From Streptomyces sp. B21-105 (GTDB taxonomy: Bacteria > Actinomycetota > Actinomycetes > Streptomycetales > Streptomycetaceae), in assembly GCF_036898465.1 (NCBI RefSeq), contig NZ_JARUMJ010000001.1, positions 7,626,001-7,690,000 of the forward strand: DNA of 64,000 nt, in the 5' to 3' direction. Positions 17,819 through 26,696 of the stretch are shown in pieces (the stretch's first letter is position 1; every line of letters begins with the position of its first letter). The notes beneath the pieces were generated by a model. The model saw only the letters and a list, made by a program, of their open reading frames with translations. It searched no databases and was not told the origin of the DNA. Made by a program: the position numbers and the translations under genes.

Positions 17819-19041
17819 CGGAAGGCCGCCTGCCCCGTCAGCGCCTGGCCGATCACCAGGGTGTGCATCTCGACCGTGCCCTCGTAGGTGAGGATCGACT
17901 CCAGGTTGTTGGCGTGCCGGATGACCGGGTACTCCAGCGAGATGCCGTTGGCGCCCAGCACGGTGCGTGCGGTGCGGCAGATCTCCAGCGCCGCCCGGGT
18001 GTTGTTGAGCTTGCCGTAGCTGACCTGCTCGGGACGCAGGCCCCGGTCGTCCTTGGTGCGGCCCAGATGCAGGGCCAGCAGGAAACCCTTGTTCAGCTCC
18101 AGGGACATGTCGGTCAGCTTGGCCTGGGTCAGTTGGAAGCCGCTGATCGGGCGGCCGAACTGGACCCGGTCGCCGGCGTAGGCCAGCGCCGCCCGGAAGG
18201 CGGACCGGGCGGCGCCCATCGCGCCCCAGGCGATGCCGTAGCGGGCCTCGCTCAGGCAGGACAGCGGTCCGCGCAGTCCCCGCACGCCGGGCAGGACCGC
18301 ACTGCCCGGCAGCCGTACGGAATCCAGCACCAGCTCGCTGGTCACCGACGCCCGCAGCGACATCTTGTGCTTGATCGCGGGTGCTGAGACGCCCGGCGTG
18401 TCGGTGGGGACGACGAAGCCGCGGATGCCGTCCTCCGTACGCGCCCAGACGACGGCGACATCCGCCACCGAACCGTTGGTGATCCACATCTTGCGGCCGT
18501 CGAGGACCCAGTCTCCCCCACTCTCGGCTTCGCTCGAGCGGGAGGTGCCCCCACCGTCGCGGCGGGCGGCGGTGCGCATACTGCCGGGGTCGGAGCCGGA
18601 GTCGGGTTCGGTCAGGCCGAAGCAGCCGATGGCCGTACCCGCCGCCATCCGCGGCAGCCACTCCTCCTTCTGCTCCTCGGAGCCGAAGGCGTGGATCGCG
18701 TACATGGCCAGGGAGCCCTGGACGGAGACCAGGGAGCGCAGCCCGGAGTCGGTCGCCTCCAGTTCCAGGCAGGCCAGGCCGTAGTCGACCGCGCTCATGC
18801 CGGCGCAGCCGTAGCCTTCCAGGTGCATGCCCAGCAGGCCGAGTTCACCGAGCTCCTTGGTGAGTCCGCGGATGTCCTCGATCTCCCCCTGCTCGAACCA
18901 ACCGGCGATGTGCGGGTCGACGCGCCGGTCGCAGAAGGTGCGCACCGCCTCGCGCACGGCGCGCTCGTCCGGCGTGAGCAGGCTGTCGAGTTCCAGAAGG
19001 TCGAGGGGGTCGGCCGGTCGCCCGGCTTGCTGAGCGTGCAT
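17815..19041 (-). CDS. Acyl-CoA dehydrogenase, glutaryl-CoA dehydrogenase-like
   Basis: A 408-residue FAD flavoprotein. Signatures are IGCFGLTEPDSGSDPGS, WVLDGRKMWITNGS, and the C-terminal catalytic Glu region YEGTVEMHTLVIGQALTG. Overall it is closest in style to glutaryl-CoA dehydrogenases. Between RRDGG and WVLDG it carries an extra tract, GTSRSSEAESGGD, encoded by an inserted Streptomyces repeat (18512-18554) that keeps the frame. The tract sits before the conserved strand and may form a surface loop. I start at the ATG at 19041 with GGAGA upstream. It oxidises acyl-CoA; the natural substrate is unknown. Confidence 0.85.
   Translation of the reverse strand: MHAQQAGRPADPLDLLELDSLLTPDERAVREAVRTFCDRRVDPHIAGWFEQGEIEDIRGLTKELGELGLLGMHLEGYGCAGMSAVDYGLACLELEATDSGLRSLVSVQGSLAMYAIHAFGSEEQKEEWLPRMAAGTAIGCFGLTEPDSGSDPGSMRTAARRDGGGTSRSSEAESGGDWVLDGRKMWITNGSVADVAVVWARTEDGIRGFVVPTDTPGVSAPAIKHKMSLRASVTSELVLDSVRLPGSAVLPGVRGLRGPLSCLSEARYGIAWGAMGAARSAFRAALAYAGDRVQFGRPISGFQLTQAKLTDMSLELNKGFLLALHLGRTKDDRGLRPEQVSYGKLNNTRAALEICRTARTVLGANGISLEYPVIRHANNLESILTYEGTVEMHTLVIGQALTGQAAFR
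18512..18554. repeat. Streptomyces palindromic repeat inside a coding region
   Basis: The about 43-bp sequence contains ACTCTCGGCTTCGCTCGAGC flanked by C-rich and G-rich arms. I remember very similar short repeats as frequent and dispersed in Streptomyces genomes, usually between genes; this is recall, not a search. Here it lies inside the acyl-CoA dehydrogenase gene and adds about 13 codons without breaking the frame. Confidence 0.65.
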
Positions 19042-19067
19042 CACATTCTCCAGGGATCTCGCAGGGG

Positions 19068-20186
19068 TCAGGCCGTGGCCGTCGGGCTGATGATGAAGTT
19101 GCTGAAGCCGCCGTTGCGCACGGCGATCCCGCTGATGGCCTCGTTGACCTGCTCCAGGGGGTACACCTCGTGCTCCAGGGGGCTCAGGTCCAGCAGACCG
19201 GCCTCGACCATGTCGGCCATGGCCTGGCCCTCGCCGGAGGTGAACCACGCCGAGCCGATCAGCCGCAGCTGCTGGTCCATCATCCGGTGGATGTCGATCG
19301 GCAGATCACCGGCCATGGCGCCGATGTTGACGGCGATGCCGCCGCGCGCCATCGCCCGCATGCCCGCCCGGAACGTCTCGTGCGGGGCGCCCGGGCCGAG
19401 GGCGTCGATGTAGATGTCGGCGCCGTAGCCGCCGGTTTCCTCGCGGACCCAGTCGTCCAGCGGGCCGTCGTCGAGGGAGTGCAGGTGCAGCCGGCCGCCC
19501 GCCAGCTTGCCGACCTGGTCGAGGAGGGCCTTGTCCCGGCCGGTGCCGTACACGTGGGTGAGGCCCATGGCGGGAGCGAGGAGCGCGGCAGCGATGCCCA
19601 GCGTGCCGCTGATGCCGTTGATGAGGATCGTCTTGCCCGGACCGGCCTCGGCCTTGCGCAGTGCCGAGTACATGGTGCCGATGTAGCCGAAGCGGGCGGC
19701 GGCCTCGAAGGAGAGCGAGTCCGGCAGCTTCACCAGACTGTACGCCGGAGCCACCATGTACTCGGCGAGGCCGCCCTGGTAGCGGTCGAGCAGGTCGACA
19801 GCGGTCGGGGAGAAACCGAAATATCCGGCGAAGGCGTAGCTGGCACAGTTGATCGAGTCACCGCTGCGACACGAACGACAGGAGCCGCAGGAGCGGCCCG
19901 GGTTGACGTAGACCCGGTCGCCCGGCTTGAACGCCTGGACGCCCTCGCCGACCGCCTCGACCACGCCCGCCGGATCGAGGCCGAAGATCGCCGGCAGGGT
20001 GGGCAGGGGGCTGTGGGGGAACCACGTGGTCCACATGTTCAGGATGTTGGCGAGGTTGGGGACGATGTTGACGGCGTGGACGGCCACGCGGACGTCACCG
20101 CGGCCGGGCTCGGGAACGGGCAGTTCCTCGAGCTTCATCGGCTCGCCGACGCGGTGCATCCGCGCGGCTCGCATGGTCGCACTCAT
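19068..20186 (-). CDS. Zinc-dependent alcohol dehydrogenase (MDR family)
   Basis: A 372-residue MDR enzyme. The catalytic zinc region is atypical: VAVHAVNIVPNLANILN replaces the usual GICGSDxH, so the first Cys ligand is missing. FGLDPAGVVEAVGEGVQAF follows. The structural zinc loop is intact (SCGSCRSCRSGDSINC), as is the NAD fold (GPGKTILINGISGTLGIAAALL). It may therefore be a reductase of the MDR type without catalytic zinc. The ATG at 20186 has a GAGGAGACGCC site. It lies between the ligase and the acyl-CoA dehydrogenase in the operon. Confidence 0.8.
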   Translation of the reverse strand: MSATMRAARMHRVGEPMKLEELPVPEPGRGDVRVAVHAVNIVPNLANILNMWTTWFPHSPLPTLPAIFGLDPAGVVEAVGEGVQAFKPGDRVYVNPGRSCGSCRSCRSGDSINCASYAFAGYFGFSPTAVDLLDRYQGGLAEYMVAPAYSLVKLPDSLSFEAAARFGYIGTMYSALRKAEAGPGKTILINGISGTLGIAAALLAPAMGLTHVYGTGRDKALLDQVGKLAGGRLHLHSLDDGPLDDWVREETGGYGADIYIDALGPGAPHETFRAGMRAMARGGIAVNIGAMAGDLPIDIHRMMDQQLRLIGSAWFTSGEGQAMADMVEAGLLDLSPLEHEVYPLEQVNEAISGIAVRNGGFSNFIISPTATA

Positions 20187-20298
20187 GGCGTCTCCTCGGG
20201 GTGAGGGTAGGGATGGGGGAGACGGCACCAACGGCGGCGCGGTCTCGGGGTGTTGTAGGAAGATGAGAGAGGGGTTGAGCGGTTGTTCCGACGGGTGG

Positions 20299-21753
20299 TC
20301 AGCCGTCCAGCAGCGTCATCAGCCGTGCGCGCTGCAGCTTTCCGGTGGCCCCGCGGGGCAGGGCGGGCACCACGCACAGGCGGCGCGGCCACTTGTGCCG
20401 GGCGAGCCGGCCGTCGAGGTGACCTCGGACGTCGTCCAGGGTCGGGTTGCCGGACTCGGCGACGAGGAAGGCGGTCACGACCTCGCCCCAGAGGGGGTCC
20501 GGCGCCCCGGACACGGCGACCTCGACGACGCCGGGAAGGTCGGCGAGGGCGTTCTCGACCTCGGCGGGATCGACGTTCTCCCCGCCGGTGATGATGATGT
20601 CCTTCAGCCGTCCGACGACCGACAGCCGGCCGTCCTCGTCGAACACCCCGCGGTCCCCGGAGTGGAACCAGCCTTCGCCGTCGGTCACCGGCACCGGCCC
20701 GGCGGCGGTCCAGTACACGGAGGCAACCGAGGGGCCGCGCACCCAGATCTCGCCGGGCGTGCCGGCCGGTGCGGGCGTCCCGGTCGCGTCCACGACCCTC
20801 AATTCAGCCTGCGGGACGGGTGGTCCCGTGCAGGTCGCCGGTTCGTCGGGCGCCGAGTACGTCACCCCGGCCGCGGTCTCCGTCAGGCCGTAGGAGTTGA
20901 CCACACCGATCCCGCGGGCCCGGAACTGCTCGCGGGTGGCGGTCTGGGCCGGTGATCCGCCGGACAGGATCCAGCGCAGGGTGTCGAGGTCACGGCTGCC
21001 GAACCGGGGGTGGCGGGCCAGCAGCGCGGACATGGCCGGTACCGCGAAGGCGCAGGTGACCCGGTGGTCGCGGACCAGGTCGACGAACAGGTCCGGGTCG
21101 AAGCGCGGGGCCAGGATCACCGTCCCGCGCCGGGCCCAGGTGTACTGCGGGAGCCCGCCCAGGACCGCGACATGGGCCAGCGGGGTGGACACGAGCGTGG
21201 TGTCGGTCTCCCCGAAGGGCAGCCGTGCCAGCCCGTTGACCATGCTCCAGTACAGGTTGTCGTGGGTCAGCGCCACGCCCTTGGGCCGGCCGGAAGTGCC
21301 GGACGTGAACGCTATGACCGCGACGTCGGAGTCGGCCGGGGCGTCCGGTTCGGGAGCCTCGGGCCCCTCGTCCCCCGCGGGGTGCAGATCCTCCCAGGCC
21401 AGCCTCAGGCCCGTGCCCGCAGGGAAGCCCTCGTCGGCGACCACCGCCACCGGCCGGGTCTCCTCGCACACGACCGCGAGCTCGCCGCCGGTCACCTGCG
21501 GGTGCAGGGGGACGAGCACCGCCCCCATCCGGGTCACCGCGAACAGCGTGATCAGGGCCTCGGGCCGGGCCGCCCCCTGCATCACCACCCGGTCGCCCCT
21601 GCGTACCCCGTACTTGTCGAGGCGGGCGACGGCCCGCCGCACCGCCAGGTCCAGCTCGGCGTAGGTCCACGAGCGGTCCTGGAAGACGAGGGCGGTCCGG
21701 GAACCGGCCTCGACCGCGCTGACGGCCAGATGAGCACCAAATGTACGCGTCAT
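20299..21753 (-). CDS. AMP-dependent acyl-CoA ligase
   Basis: A 484-residue adenylate-forming enzyme. Core motifs are VIAFTSGTSGRPKGVALTHDN (P-loop), NSYGLTETAAGVTYSAP, GEIWVRGPSV, WFHSGDRGVFDEDGRL, VVGRLKDIIITGGENVDPAEVE and the C-terminal lysine region PRGATGKLQRARL. It should activate a carboxylic acid to its CoA thioester. The substrate is not readable from sequence; context suggests an aromatic acid or a ring-cleavage product. The start codon overlaps the stop of the reductase upstream (ATGA, 21750-21753). Confidence 0.9.
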   Translation of the reverse strand: MTRTFGAHLAVSAVEAGSRTALVFQDRSWTYAELDLAVRRAVARLDKYGVRRGDRVVMQGAARPEALITLFAVTRMGAVLVPLHPQVTGGELAVVCEETRPVAVVADEGFPAGTGLRLAWEDLHPAGDEGPEAPEPDAPADSDVAVIAFTSGTSGRPKGVALTHDNLYWSMVNGLARLPFGETDTTLVSTPLAHVAVLGGLPQYTWARRGTVILAPRFDPDLFVDLVRDHRVTCAFAVPAMSALLARHPRFGSRDLDTLRWILSGGSPAQTATREQFRARGIGVVNSYGLTETAAGVTYSAPDEPATCTGPPVPQAELRVVDATGTPAPAGTPGEIWVRGPSVASVYWTAAGPVPVTDGEGWFHSGDRGVFDEDGRLSVVGRLKDIIITGGENVDPAEVENALADLPGVVEVAVSGAPDPLWGEVVTAFLVAESGNPTLDDVRGHLDGRLARHKWPRRLCVVPALPRGATGKLQRARLMTLLDG

Positions 21754-23000
21754 GCCCGTACCTCCGCCGCGCGTCTGGCCCGGGCGAGCGCGCCGAGGGT
21801 CGTCCCCGTGAGGTCGGAGGCGGTCACCGGGGTCCGCCGTTCGAGGAGCCGGCGGGCCGCGAGATGTTCGGCGGGCCAGTTCAGGGTCTCCACGGCCACG
21901 AGCAGACCGTCCCGGAAGGCGTACGCGGCCAGTCGCTCGGGGGAGTCGCCGACCGTCAGACGTACGTCGTCGGAGGGCGCCCGGAGCCCGGCGATCTGCA
22001 GCTTGATGTCACCCTGGTCGCTCCAGAACCACGGCAGGCTCTCGTACGGCGCCGATGCCTGCCCGGCGATGCGTCGGCCGACCAGAACCCCCTGGTCGGT
22101 GGCGTTCTGCACGGACTCCAGCCGGACCGGTCCGTCCGCGTGCGGGTGGGGGTGGCGGGCGCAGTCGCCGACCGCGGAGATCCGCGGGTCGGAGACCGAG
22201 CGCAACTGTTCGTCGACCAGCACGCCGTCGTCCACGGCGAGGCCGGCGTCCCGCGCCAGCTCGTCGCGGGGCGCGGCGCCGATGCCGTACACGACGAGGT
22301 CGGCGGGAAGGACGGCGCCGGAGGTCACGACCCGCTCGACCCGGCCGGAGCCCTCCAGGACCCGTACGGCGGTCCCGGTGAGGACGCGTACGCCCGCCCG
22401 TTCGTGCCTCTCCCGCACATGCGACTCCACCTCGGCGGAGAGCGCCCGGCTCAGCAACCGGTCGGTGAGTTCCACGACGGTGACGTGGGCGCCACGGGCA
22501 CGGGCGACCTGGGCCAGTTCGAGGCCGATGAAGCCGCCGCCGATGACGACCACATCGCGGGCCGTCGTCAGTGCCCGGCCGATGGCCAGCGCGTCGTCGA
22601 GGGAGCGCAGGGCGTGGACGCCGTCGAGGTCCGCGCCGGGCACGGGGAGGGGGCGGTTGCGGGCGCCGGTCGCCAGGACCAGGTGGGCGTACGGGACGCT
22701 CAGGCCGGAGCGGATGCGGACCGTGCGGGCGGCCGGGTCGAGGGCGACCACGTCGTCACCGAGCCGCAGGTCGATGTCCCGCTCGCGGTAGAAGGTCTCC
22801 GGGACCAGCGAGACCCGCAGGTCGTCGTGGTCGGTGTGGGCCTTCTTCGACAACGGCGGCCGCTGGTACGGCAGATGGGGCTCGGCCGCGAACACGGTGA
22901 CCGGACCGCCGTATCCGGAGGCGCGCAGGGTGGAGGCGACGCTGAAACCGGCCTGCCCGCCGCCCACCACGACCACTCCCGGGGCGCCGCTCGTCGTCAT
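21750..23000 (-). CDS. FAD-dependent ferredoxin reductase
   Basis: A 416-residue NAD(P)H:ferredoxin reductase of the putidaredoxin-reductase type. FAD motif VVVVGGGQAGFSVASTLR, then LPYQRPPLSK (conserved in this class), the NAD motif VVVIGGGFIGLELAQVA and the flavin-binding ISAVGDCARHPHPHA. It passes electrons from NAD(P)H to the adjacent ferredoxin and so to the P450. Its ATG at 23000 overlaps the ferredoxin stop (22997), indicating coupled translation. The three genes make a class I P450 electron-transfer chain. Confidence 0.9.
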   Translation of the reverse strand: MTTSGAPGVVVVGGGQAGFSVASTLRASGYGGPVTVFAAEPHLPYQRPPLSKKAHTDHDDLRVSLVPETFYRERDIDLRLGDDVVALDPAARTVRIRSGLSVPYAHLVLATGARNRPLPVPGADLDGVHALRSLDDALAIGRALTTARDVVVIGGGFIGLELAQVARARGAHVTVVELTDRLLSRALSAEVESHVRERHERAGVRVLTGTAVRVLEGSGRVERVVTSGAVLPADLVVYGIGAAPRDELARDAGLAVDDGVLVDEQLRSVSDPRISAVGDCARHPHPHADGPVRLESVQNATDQGVLVGRRIAGQASAPYESLPWFWSDQGDIKLQIAGLRAPSDDVRLTVGDSPERLAAYAFRDGLLVAVETLNWPAEHLAARRLLERRTPVTASDLTGTTLGALARARRAAEVRA

Positions 23001-23320
23001 ACCTGCTCCTCGGGCACGTGGACGACCAGTCCGTCCAGGGCGTCGGAAAGCTGGAGCTGGCAGCTGAGCCGGCTGGTGGGCCGGCGTTCGGAGGCGGTGA
23101 AGTCCAGCATCTCGTCCTCGACGTCGTTCGGCGGGCCCGCCGACTCGGACTGCGCGGCGTCGACGTAGACGTGGCAGGTGGCGCAGGAGGCGTTGCCGCC
23201 GCACTCGGCGACGATGCCCGGGACGCCGTTCGAGACGGCCGCCTGCATGAGCGCGGTCCCCGACGCGGCGGTGACCTTGCGTTCGGTCCCGTCGGGCAAC
23301 TGGAAGATGACGGTGGGCAT
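22997..23320 (-). CDS. [2Fe-2S] ferredoxin (putidaredoxin type)
   Basis: A 107-residue ferredoxin with the cluster ligands in VAECGGNASCATCHVYVD (C-x5-C-x2-C) and the fourth Cys in RLSCQLQLSDALDGL, the spacing of adrenodoxin/putidaredoxin-type proteins. It should shuttle electrons between the downstream reductase and the P450 encoded just upstream (gap 23 bp). The ATG at 23320 has a GGGAGGA site upstream. Confidence 0.92.
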   Translation of the reverse strand: MPTVIFQLPDGTERKVTAASGTALMQAAVSNGVPGIVAECGGNASCATCHVYVDAAQSESAGPPNDVEDEMLDFTASERRPTSRLSCQLQLSDALDGLVVHVPEEQV

Positions 23321-23343
23321 GAAGTCCTCCCGATGGGGACGGC

Positions 23344-24567
23344 TCAGGCTGCTTGCCAGGTGACGTTCAGCGAGGTCAGCCCGCGGAACACCCAGCCGTC
23401 CATGCGGCCTGCGGCGGAGTCGCTGTCGGATGCTGTCGCGCCTTCGGCGAGGCGCAGTCCCTTCAGGCGGCTGAAGACGAGGGGCCAGGCGATCGCGCTG
23501 ACCTCGTGGCGCGCGACCCACGCGCCCATGCAGAAGTGCGGACCGCCGCCGAAGGCGAGGTGCGGGCGGTGCGGCCGGTCGATGTCGAACTCGTCGGCCC
23601 GCTCGAACACCGCCTCGTCCCGGTTGCCGGAGGCGATGACGAGGGCGACGCGGCTGCCGGCCGGGAGGGTCACCCCGGCGATCTCGTACTCCTGGGTGAG
23701 CTGGCGCGGGTACATGCCGATCGGCGAGACCCAGCGGGCGGTCTCCTCGAAGACCCGCTTCCAGCTCGCCGGATCCGCCAGGACCCGGTCCAGCACCCCG
23801 GGGCGGTTCAGCAGTGCCCAGGCGCCCACCCCGAAGACGTCACGCGGCTCGTTGACGCCCCCGCCGATGATGACCTTGACGTTGTTCTGGATCTCCGCGA
23901 GTTCCACCGGCCCGGCCGCGTGGATCATGGAGGAGATCACCGAGCCGTCGGGCTCGCGCCGGGCGGTCTCGGCGGCTTCGGCGACCGCGCCCTCGATGGC
24001 CCGGGTGGCCCGCTCGGCGCGGAGCCAGATGTCGGGGTCGTCGGCGTAGTTGCTGTTGCCGGCCATCATCGCCCGCGACCAGTCGGCGATGTCCTCGGCG
24101 CTCGCCGTGCGCAGGCCCAGGACCAGGGCCAGGTTGGCGGCGACGAGCGGCTCGGCGAAGTCGGCGATCAGGTCGGCCTCGCCGCGGCCGGCGATGCGGT
24201 CGAGCAGTTCGTGCGCGGTGCGTTCGAAGGAGGCCGCCCACAGGTCTCGGACCTGGCGTGGGCGGGTGGGCGGCTCGGCGGCGGATCGCAGCCTGCGGTG
24301 GTTCGGGTCGTCCTCGCGGAGCATGTTGGGGCCGACCGTGCGCAGCAGCAGCGAGCCCTCCTCACGGGAGCTGAACACCTCGGGCAGCTTCTCCGCGTGG
24401 ACGATGTCCTCGTACCGGGTGAGCAGGTGCCGGCCGACCGAGGGCACCCAGGCGAGCGGAGCGGTGCGGCGCAGCTCGGCGTAGGCGGGGTAGGGGTCGC
24501 GGCGCAGGTCGGCGAGGTCCAGGTCGACGACCGGAGCGCCGGGCGCCGCCGTCGTCAGGGGGCTCAT
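23344..24567 (-). CDS. Cytochrome P450 with GcoA-like I-helix
   Basis: A 407-residue soluble P450. ExxR is EETAR (274-278), and the haem-binding loop is HLAFGGGPHFCMGAW with the Cys at about 346. The I-helix reads IIGGGVNEPRD (235-243): the usual acid-Thr pair is replaced by Asn-Glu-Pro. The guaiacol O-demethylase GcoA (CYP255), as I remember it, has a similar Glu-Pro segment and also ends like this protein (VFRGLTSLNVTW). I infer oxidation of a small methoxylated aromatic. The ATG overlaps the cupin stop (24564-24567), and ferredoxin and reductase genes follow. Confidence 0.88.
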   Translation of the reverse strand: MSPLTTAAPGAPVVDLDLADLRRDPYPAYAELRRTAPLAWVPSVGRHLLTRYEDIVHAEKLPEVFSSREEGSLLLRTVGPNMLREDDPNHRRLRSAAEPPTRPRQVRDLWAASFERTAHELLDRIAGRGEADLIADFAEPLVAANLALVLGLRTASAEDIADWSRAMMAGNSNYADDPDIWLRAERATRAIEGAVAEAAETARREPDGSVISSMIHAAGPVELAEIQNNVKVIIGGGVNEPRDVFGVGAWALLNRPGVLDRVLADPASWKRVFEETARWVSPIGMYPRQLTQEYEIAGVTLPAGSRVALVIASGNRDEAVFERADEFDIDRPHRPHLAFGGGPHFCMGAWVARHEVSAIAWPLVFSRLKGLRLAEGATASDSDSAAGRMDGWVFRGLTSLNVTWQAA

Positions 24568-25094
24568 GAGATGTCGCCCGCGCCGATGAGGACGAAGAAC
24601 ATGGTGGCGGGCTCGGTGCCGTTGTTGCGCCAGGCGTGCCGGGTGGCGTTCTGCACGACGATGTCGCCGGGCCTCAGGACCGCTGTCTCGCCGCCGTCGA
24701 GGTCGAGGACGATCTCGCCGCTCAGGACGACGCCGTAGTCGACGGTCGGGGTGGTGTGCATGCCGGGGTTGTCGGGCTCGAAGAGCTCGGCGAGACCGGG
24801 GCTGGCCTCCAGTTGCTCGTCCGCCGCGGCGATCGGGTCCCAGGACGGGTCGGCGTAGACGCTGCCCGGCGCGAAGGTGACGGTCAGGGCGACCGTCTCG
24901 CCGGGAGCCGGGACGAAGTTCGTGAGGTCTGCCGTCGGGTCCTCGGACGGGACGGCGGGAGAGGCCGTGTTCCACACCACGGAGCGGGCGAAGCCGGGGG
25001 TGTGGGTGAACTGACGGGTGCGCGGCGGCTCACCGTCACTGACGATCACGGGCTTGCCGCTCGGGCTGACTCCGGTGACGACACGACGGACCAT
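24564..25094 (-). CDS. Cupin-domain protein of the aromatic operon
   Basis: A 176-residue cupin. Motif 1 lies in MHTTPTVDYGVVLSGEIVLDLDGGE and motif 2 in LRPGDIVVQNATRHAWRNNG, giving a plausible His/Glu metal site. The N-terminal part (RRVVTGVSPSGKPVIVSDG) is typical of a widespread family of single-domain cupins near aromatic-degradation genes. The role is unknown: a small dioxygenase or isomerase is possible. It is the first gene after the 175-bp gap that holds one copy of the shared regulatory motif, and it is translationally coupled to the P450. Confidence 0.8.
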   Translation of the reverse strand: MVRRVVTGVSPSGKPVIVSDGEPPRTRQFTHTPGFARSVVWNTASPAVPSEDPTADLTNFVPAPGETVALTVTFAPGSVYADPSWDPIAAADEQLEASPGLAELFEPDNPGMHTTPTVDYGVVLSGEIVLDLDGGETAVLRPGDIVVQNATRHAWRNNGTEPATMFFVLIGAGDIS

Positions 25095-25171
25095 GACTCT
25101 CTCCTTTGAGGAACCGACGCGAAGGGCGTCAGGGGAAGGTGGCTGAACGTTAAACGGCCTCGGGGAAACTC

Positions 25172-25196
25172 GTTAGAGGTTTGACGGTAAAAGTTC
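25172..25196. promoter_or_regulatory. Putative MarR operator, copy 1
   Basis: This 25-nt stretch matches the one at 27330-27354 (opposite strand) as GTTAGAnnnTTGACGGTnAA plus a similar tail. It lies 78-102 bp upstream of the cupin start in a 175-bp gap that separates the cupin-P450 block from the MarR gene. Shared spacing and sequence at two promoters around a MarR gene point to its operator. Confidence 0.6.
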
Positions 25197-25269
25197 TGAC
25201 GATCTGAGAGGCCGCGTTGCAGGGGATGCCACAGGGGCTCCGCGCAGGTGCAGGCCGGGCTCGTCGGGC

Positions 25270-25848
25270 TCAGGCGTCGTCGGCCGGGGTCTCCTGGTTG
25301 ACCAGCGTACGCAAGAGATGCACCAGCTCACTGAGCTGGTCGTCACGCAGGACGCCGGTCCAGGCCCGCTCGCGCTTTGTCTGGGCCTCGATGGCCTGCC
25401 GCAGCGTGTCGCGACCCTCGGAGGTGAGCTCGACGCACAGCTGACGGCGGTCGGACTCGACGCGTTCACGGGTGATCAGGCCGCGGCTCTCCAGCGTCGT
25501 CAGCGCGCTGGAGATGCTGGCGCGGGTGGATCCGGAGACCCGCCCGATGTCCTGCTGGGCGAGGGGGCCGTAGACCCACAGGGCGTTCAGGATCCTGAAG
25601 CCCGCCCAGGTCAGCCCCAGGGGCCGGTGGACGTGTTTCTCGAAGTCCTTGGTCAGCCGGGCTTCGAGCCGGGTGAGGTCGGTGACCATCTCGATCGCGT
25701 CGAGGTCCCGGGGATCGGTCGTGCCCAGCTCGCGATGGTGGTGGCGCAACAGTTCCGAGAACGCCCGGGTCCGGCTGGCGCCCGTGGCCTCTTCCCGCAC
25801 GGAATCCGTCACGATGTCCCACCCTTCTTCGGCCGGCCCGGCCGGCAT
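25270..25848 (-). CDS. MarR-family transcriptional regulator
   Basis: A 192-residue regulator. The winged helix is clear: PLGLTWAGFRILNALWVYGPLAQQDIGRVSG (recognition helix around STRASISSALTTLESRGLI) and the wing TRERVESDRRQLCVELT. A 50-residue N-terminal extension precedes it. MarR proteins of catabolic islands usually repress until an aromatic acid or its CoA ester binds. The gene is coupled to the FAH-family gene (ATG at 25848 overlaps its TGA). I expect it to act on the two shared motifs at 25172 and 27330. Confidence 0.88.
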   Translation of the reverse strand: MPAGPAEEGWDIVTDSVREEATGASRTRAFSELLRHHHRELGTTDPRDLDAIEMVTDLTRLEARLTKDFEKHVHRPLGLTWAGFRILNALWVYGPLAQQDIGRVSGSTRASISSALTTLESRGLITRERVESDRRQLCVELTSEGRDTLRQAIEAQTKRERAWTGVLRDDQLSELVHLLRTLVNQETPADDA

Positions 25849-26696
25849 CAGCCGGCGACGACCGGATTGACCATGGTTCCCACGCCAGTCACCTCGGTCC
25901 GCAGGACCTTACCTTCGGTGAGGTAGAGGCGAGGAGTGCGGCGGACACCGCAGCCGGCCGGGGTGCCGGTGAAGATCAGGTCGCCGGGCTCGAACGTCAC
26001 CCGCTTCGACAGCCAGGCGATCAGCTCGGGCACGCTGAAGATGAGGTCCGAGGTGCGGCCCCGCTGCACTTCGAGGTCGTCGACCCAGCCGGCCACCTCG
26101 ATGTCGTCGGGGTCGGCGAACTCGTCCGGCGTCACCAGGTACGGGCCGATCGGGCTGAAGGTGTCGTACGACTTCGGCAGCGTGAACTGGTTGATCGGCT
26201 TGCGCCACTGCTCCTTGCGGTCGCTGATGTCCTGACCCGCGGTGACGCCGGCGACGTGGGACCACGCGTCGCCCTCGGGAATGCTCTTGCCTGCCCTGCC
26301 CATGACCACGACGAGCTCGGCCTCGTAGTCCACTTTGTCGTACTGCGGCTCCACCACGATCGAGTCGTAGGGGCCGACCACGGACGAGGCGAACTTGGCG
26401 AACACCGACGGCTCGTCCGGCACGGGGAGGTTGGATTCCTCGGCGTGCGCGCGGTAGTTCAGGGCGACTCCGATCGCCTTGTACGGCTTGGCGACGCGGC
26501 CCAGGTCGTGCGGGTCGAAGGGCTTCCAGTCGGCCTCGTCGGCGCGCTCGGCGATCGCGCGCAGTTCGTCGTGGAGGGCGAGGTCGCAGAGCACCTCCAG
26601 GCGCGGCTCGATCGCTCCCTTGCTGGCGTCCACGATGTCGAGGGCGAGGTCGTCGCGGACGACGACCGGGCGGCCGGCGAGGTTGGCGAGCTTCAT
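25848..26696 (-). CDS. Fumarylacetoacetate hydrolase-family protein
   Basis: A 282-residue FAH-fold enzyme. AIGVALNYRAHAEESNLPVP, the metal-binding acidic segment DYEAELVVVMGRAGKSI, and the C-terminal LIAWLSKRVTFEPGDLIFTGTPAGCG are all standard. Members hydrolyse or decarboxylate products of aromatic ring cleavage (for example fumarylpyruvate, 2-oxohept-3-enedioate). Next to an extradiol-type dioxygenase, a hydrolase or hydratase role on the meta-cleavage product is likely. The start overlaps the stop of the CMD-family gene (26693-26696). Confidence 0.88.
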   Translation of the reverse strand: MKLANLAGRPVVVRDDLALDIVDASKGAIEPRLEVLCDLALHDELRAIAERADEADWKPFDPHDLGRVAKPYKAIGVALNYRAHAEESNLPVPDEPSVFAKFASSVVGPYDSIVVEPQYDKVDYEAELVVVMGRAGKSIPEGDAWSHVAGVTAGQDISDRKEQWRKPINQFTLPKSYDTFSPIGPYLVTPDEFADPDDIEVAGWVDDLEVQRGRTSDLIFSVPELIAWLSKRVTFEPGDLIFTGTPAGCGVRRTPRLYLTEGKVLRTEVTGVGTMVNPVVAG

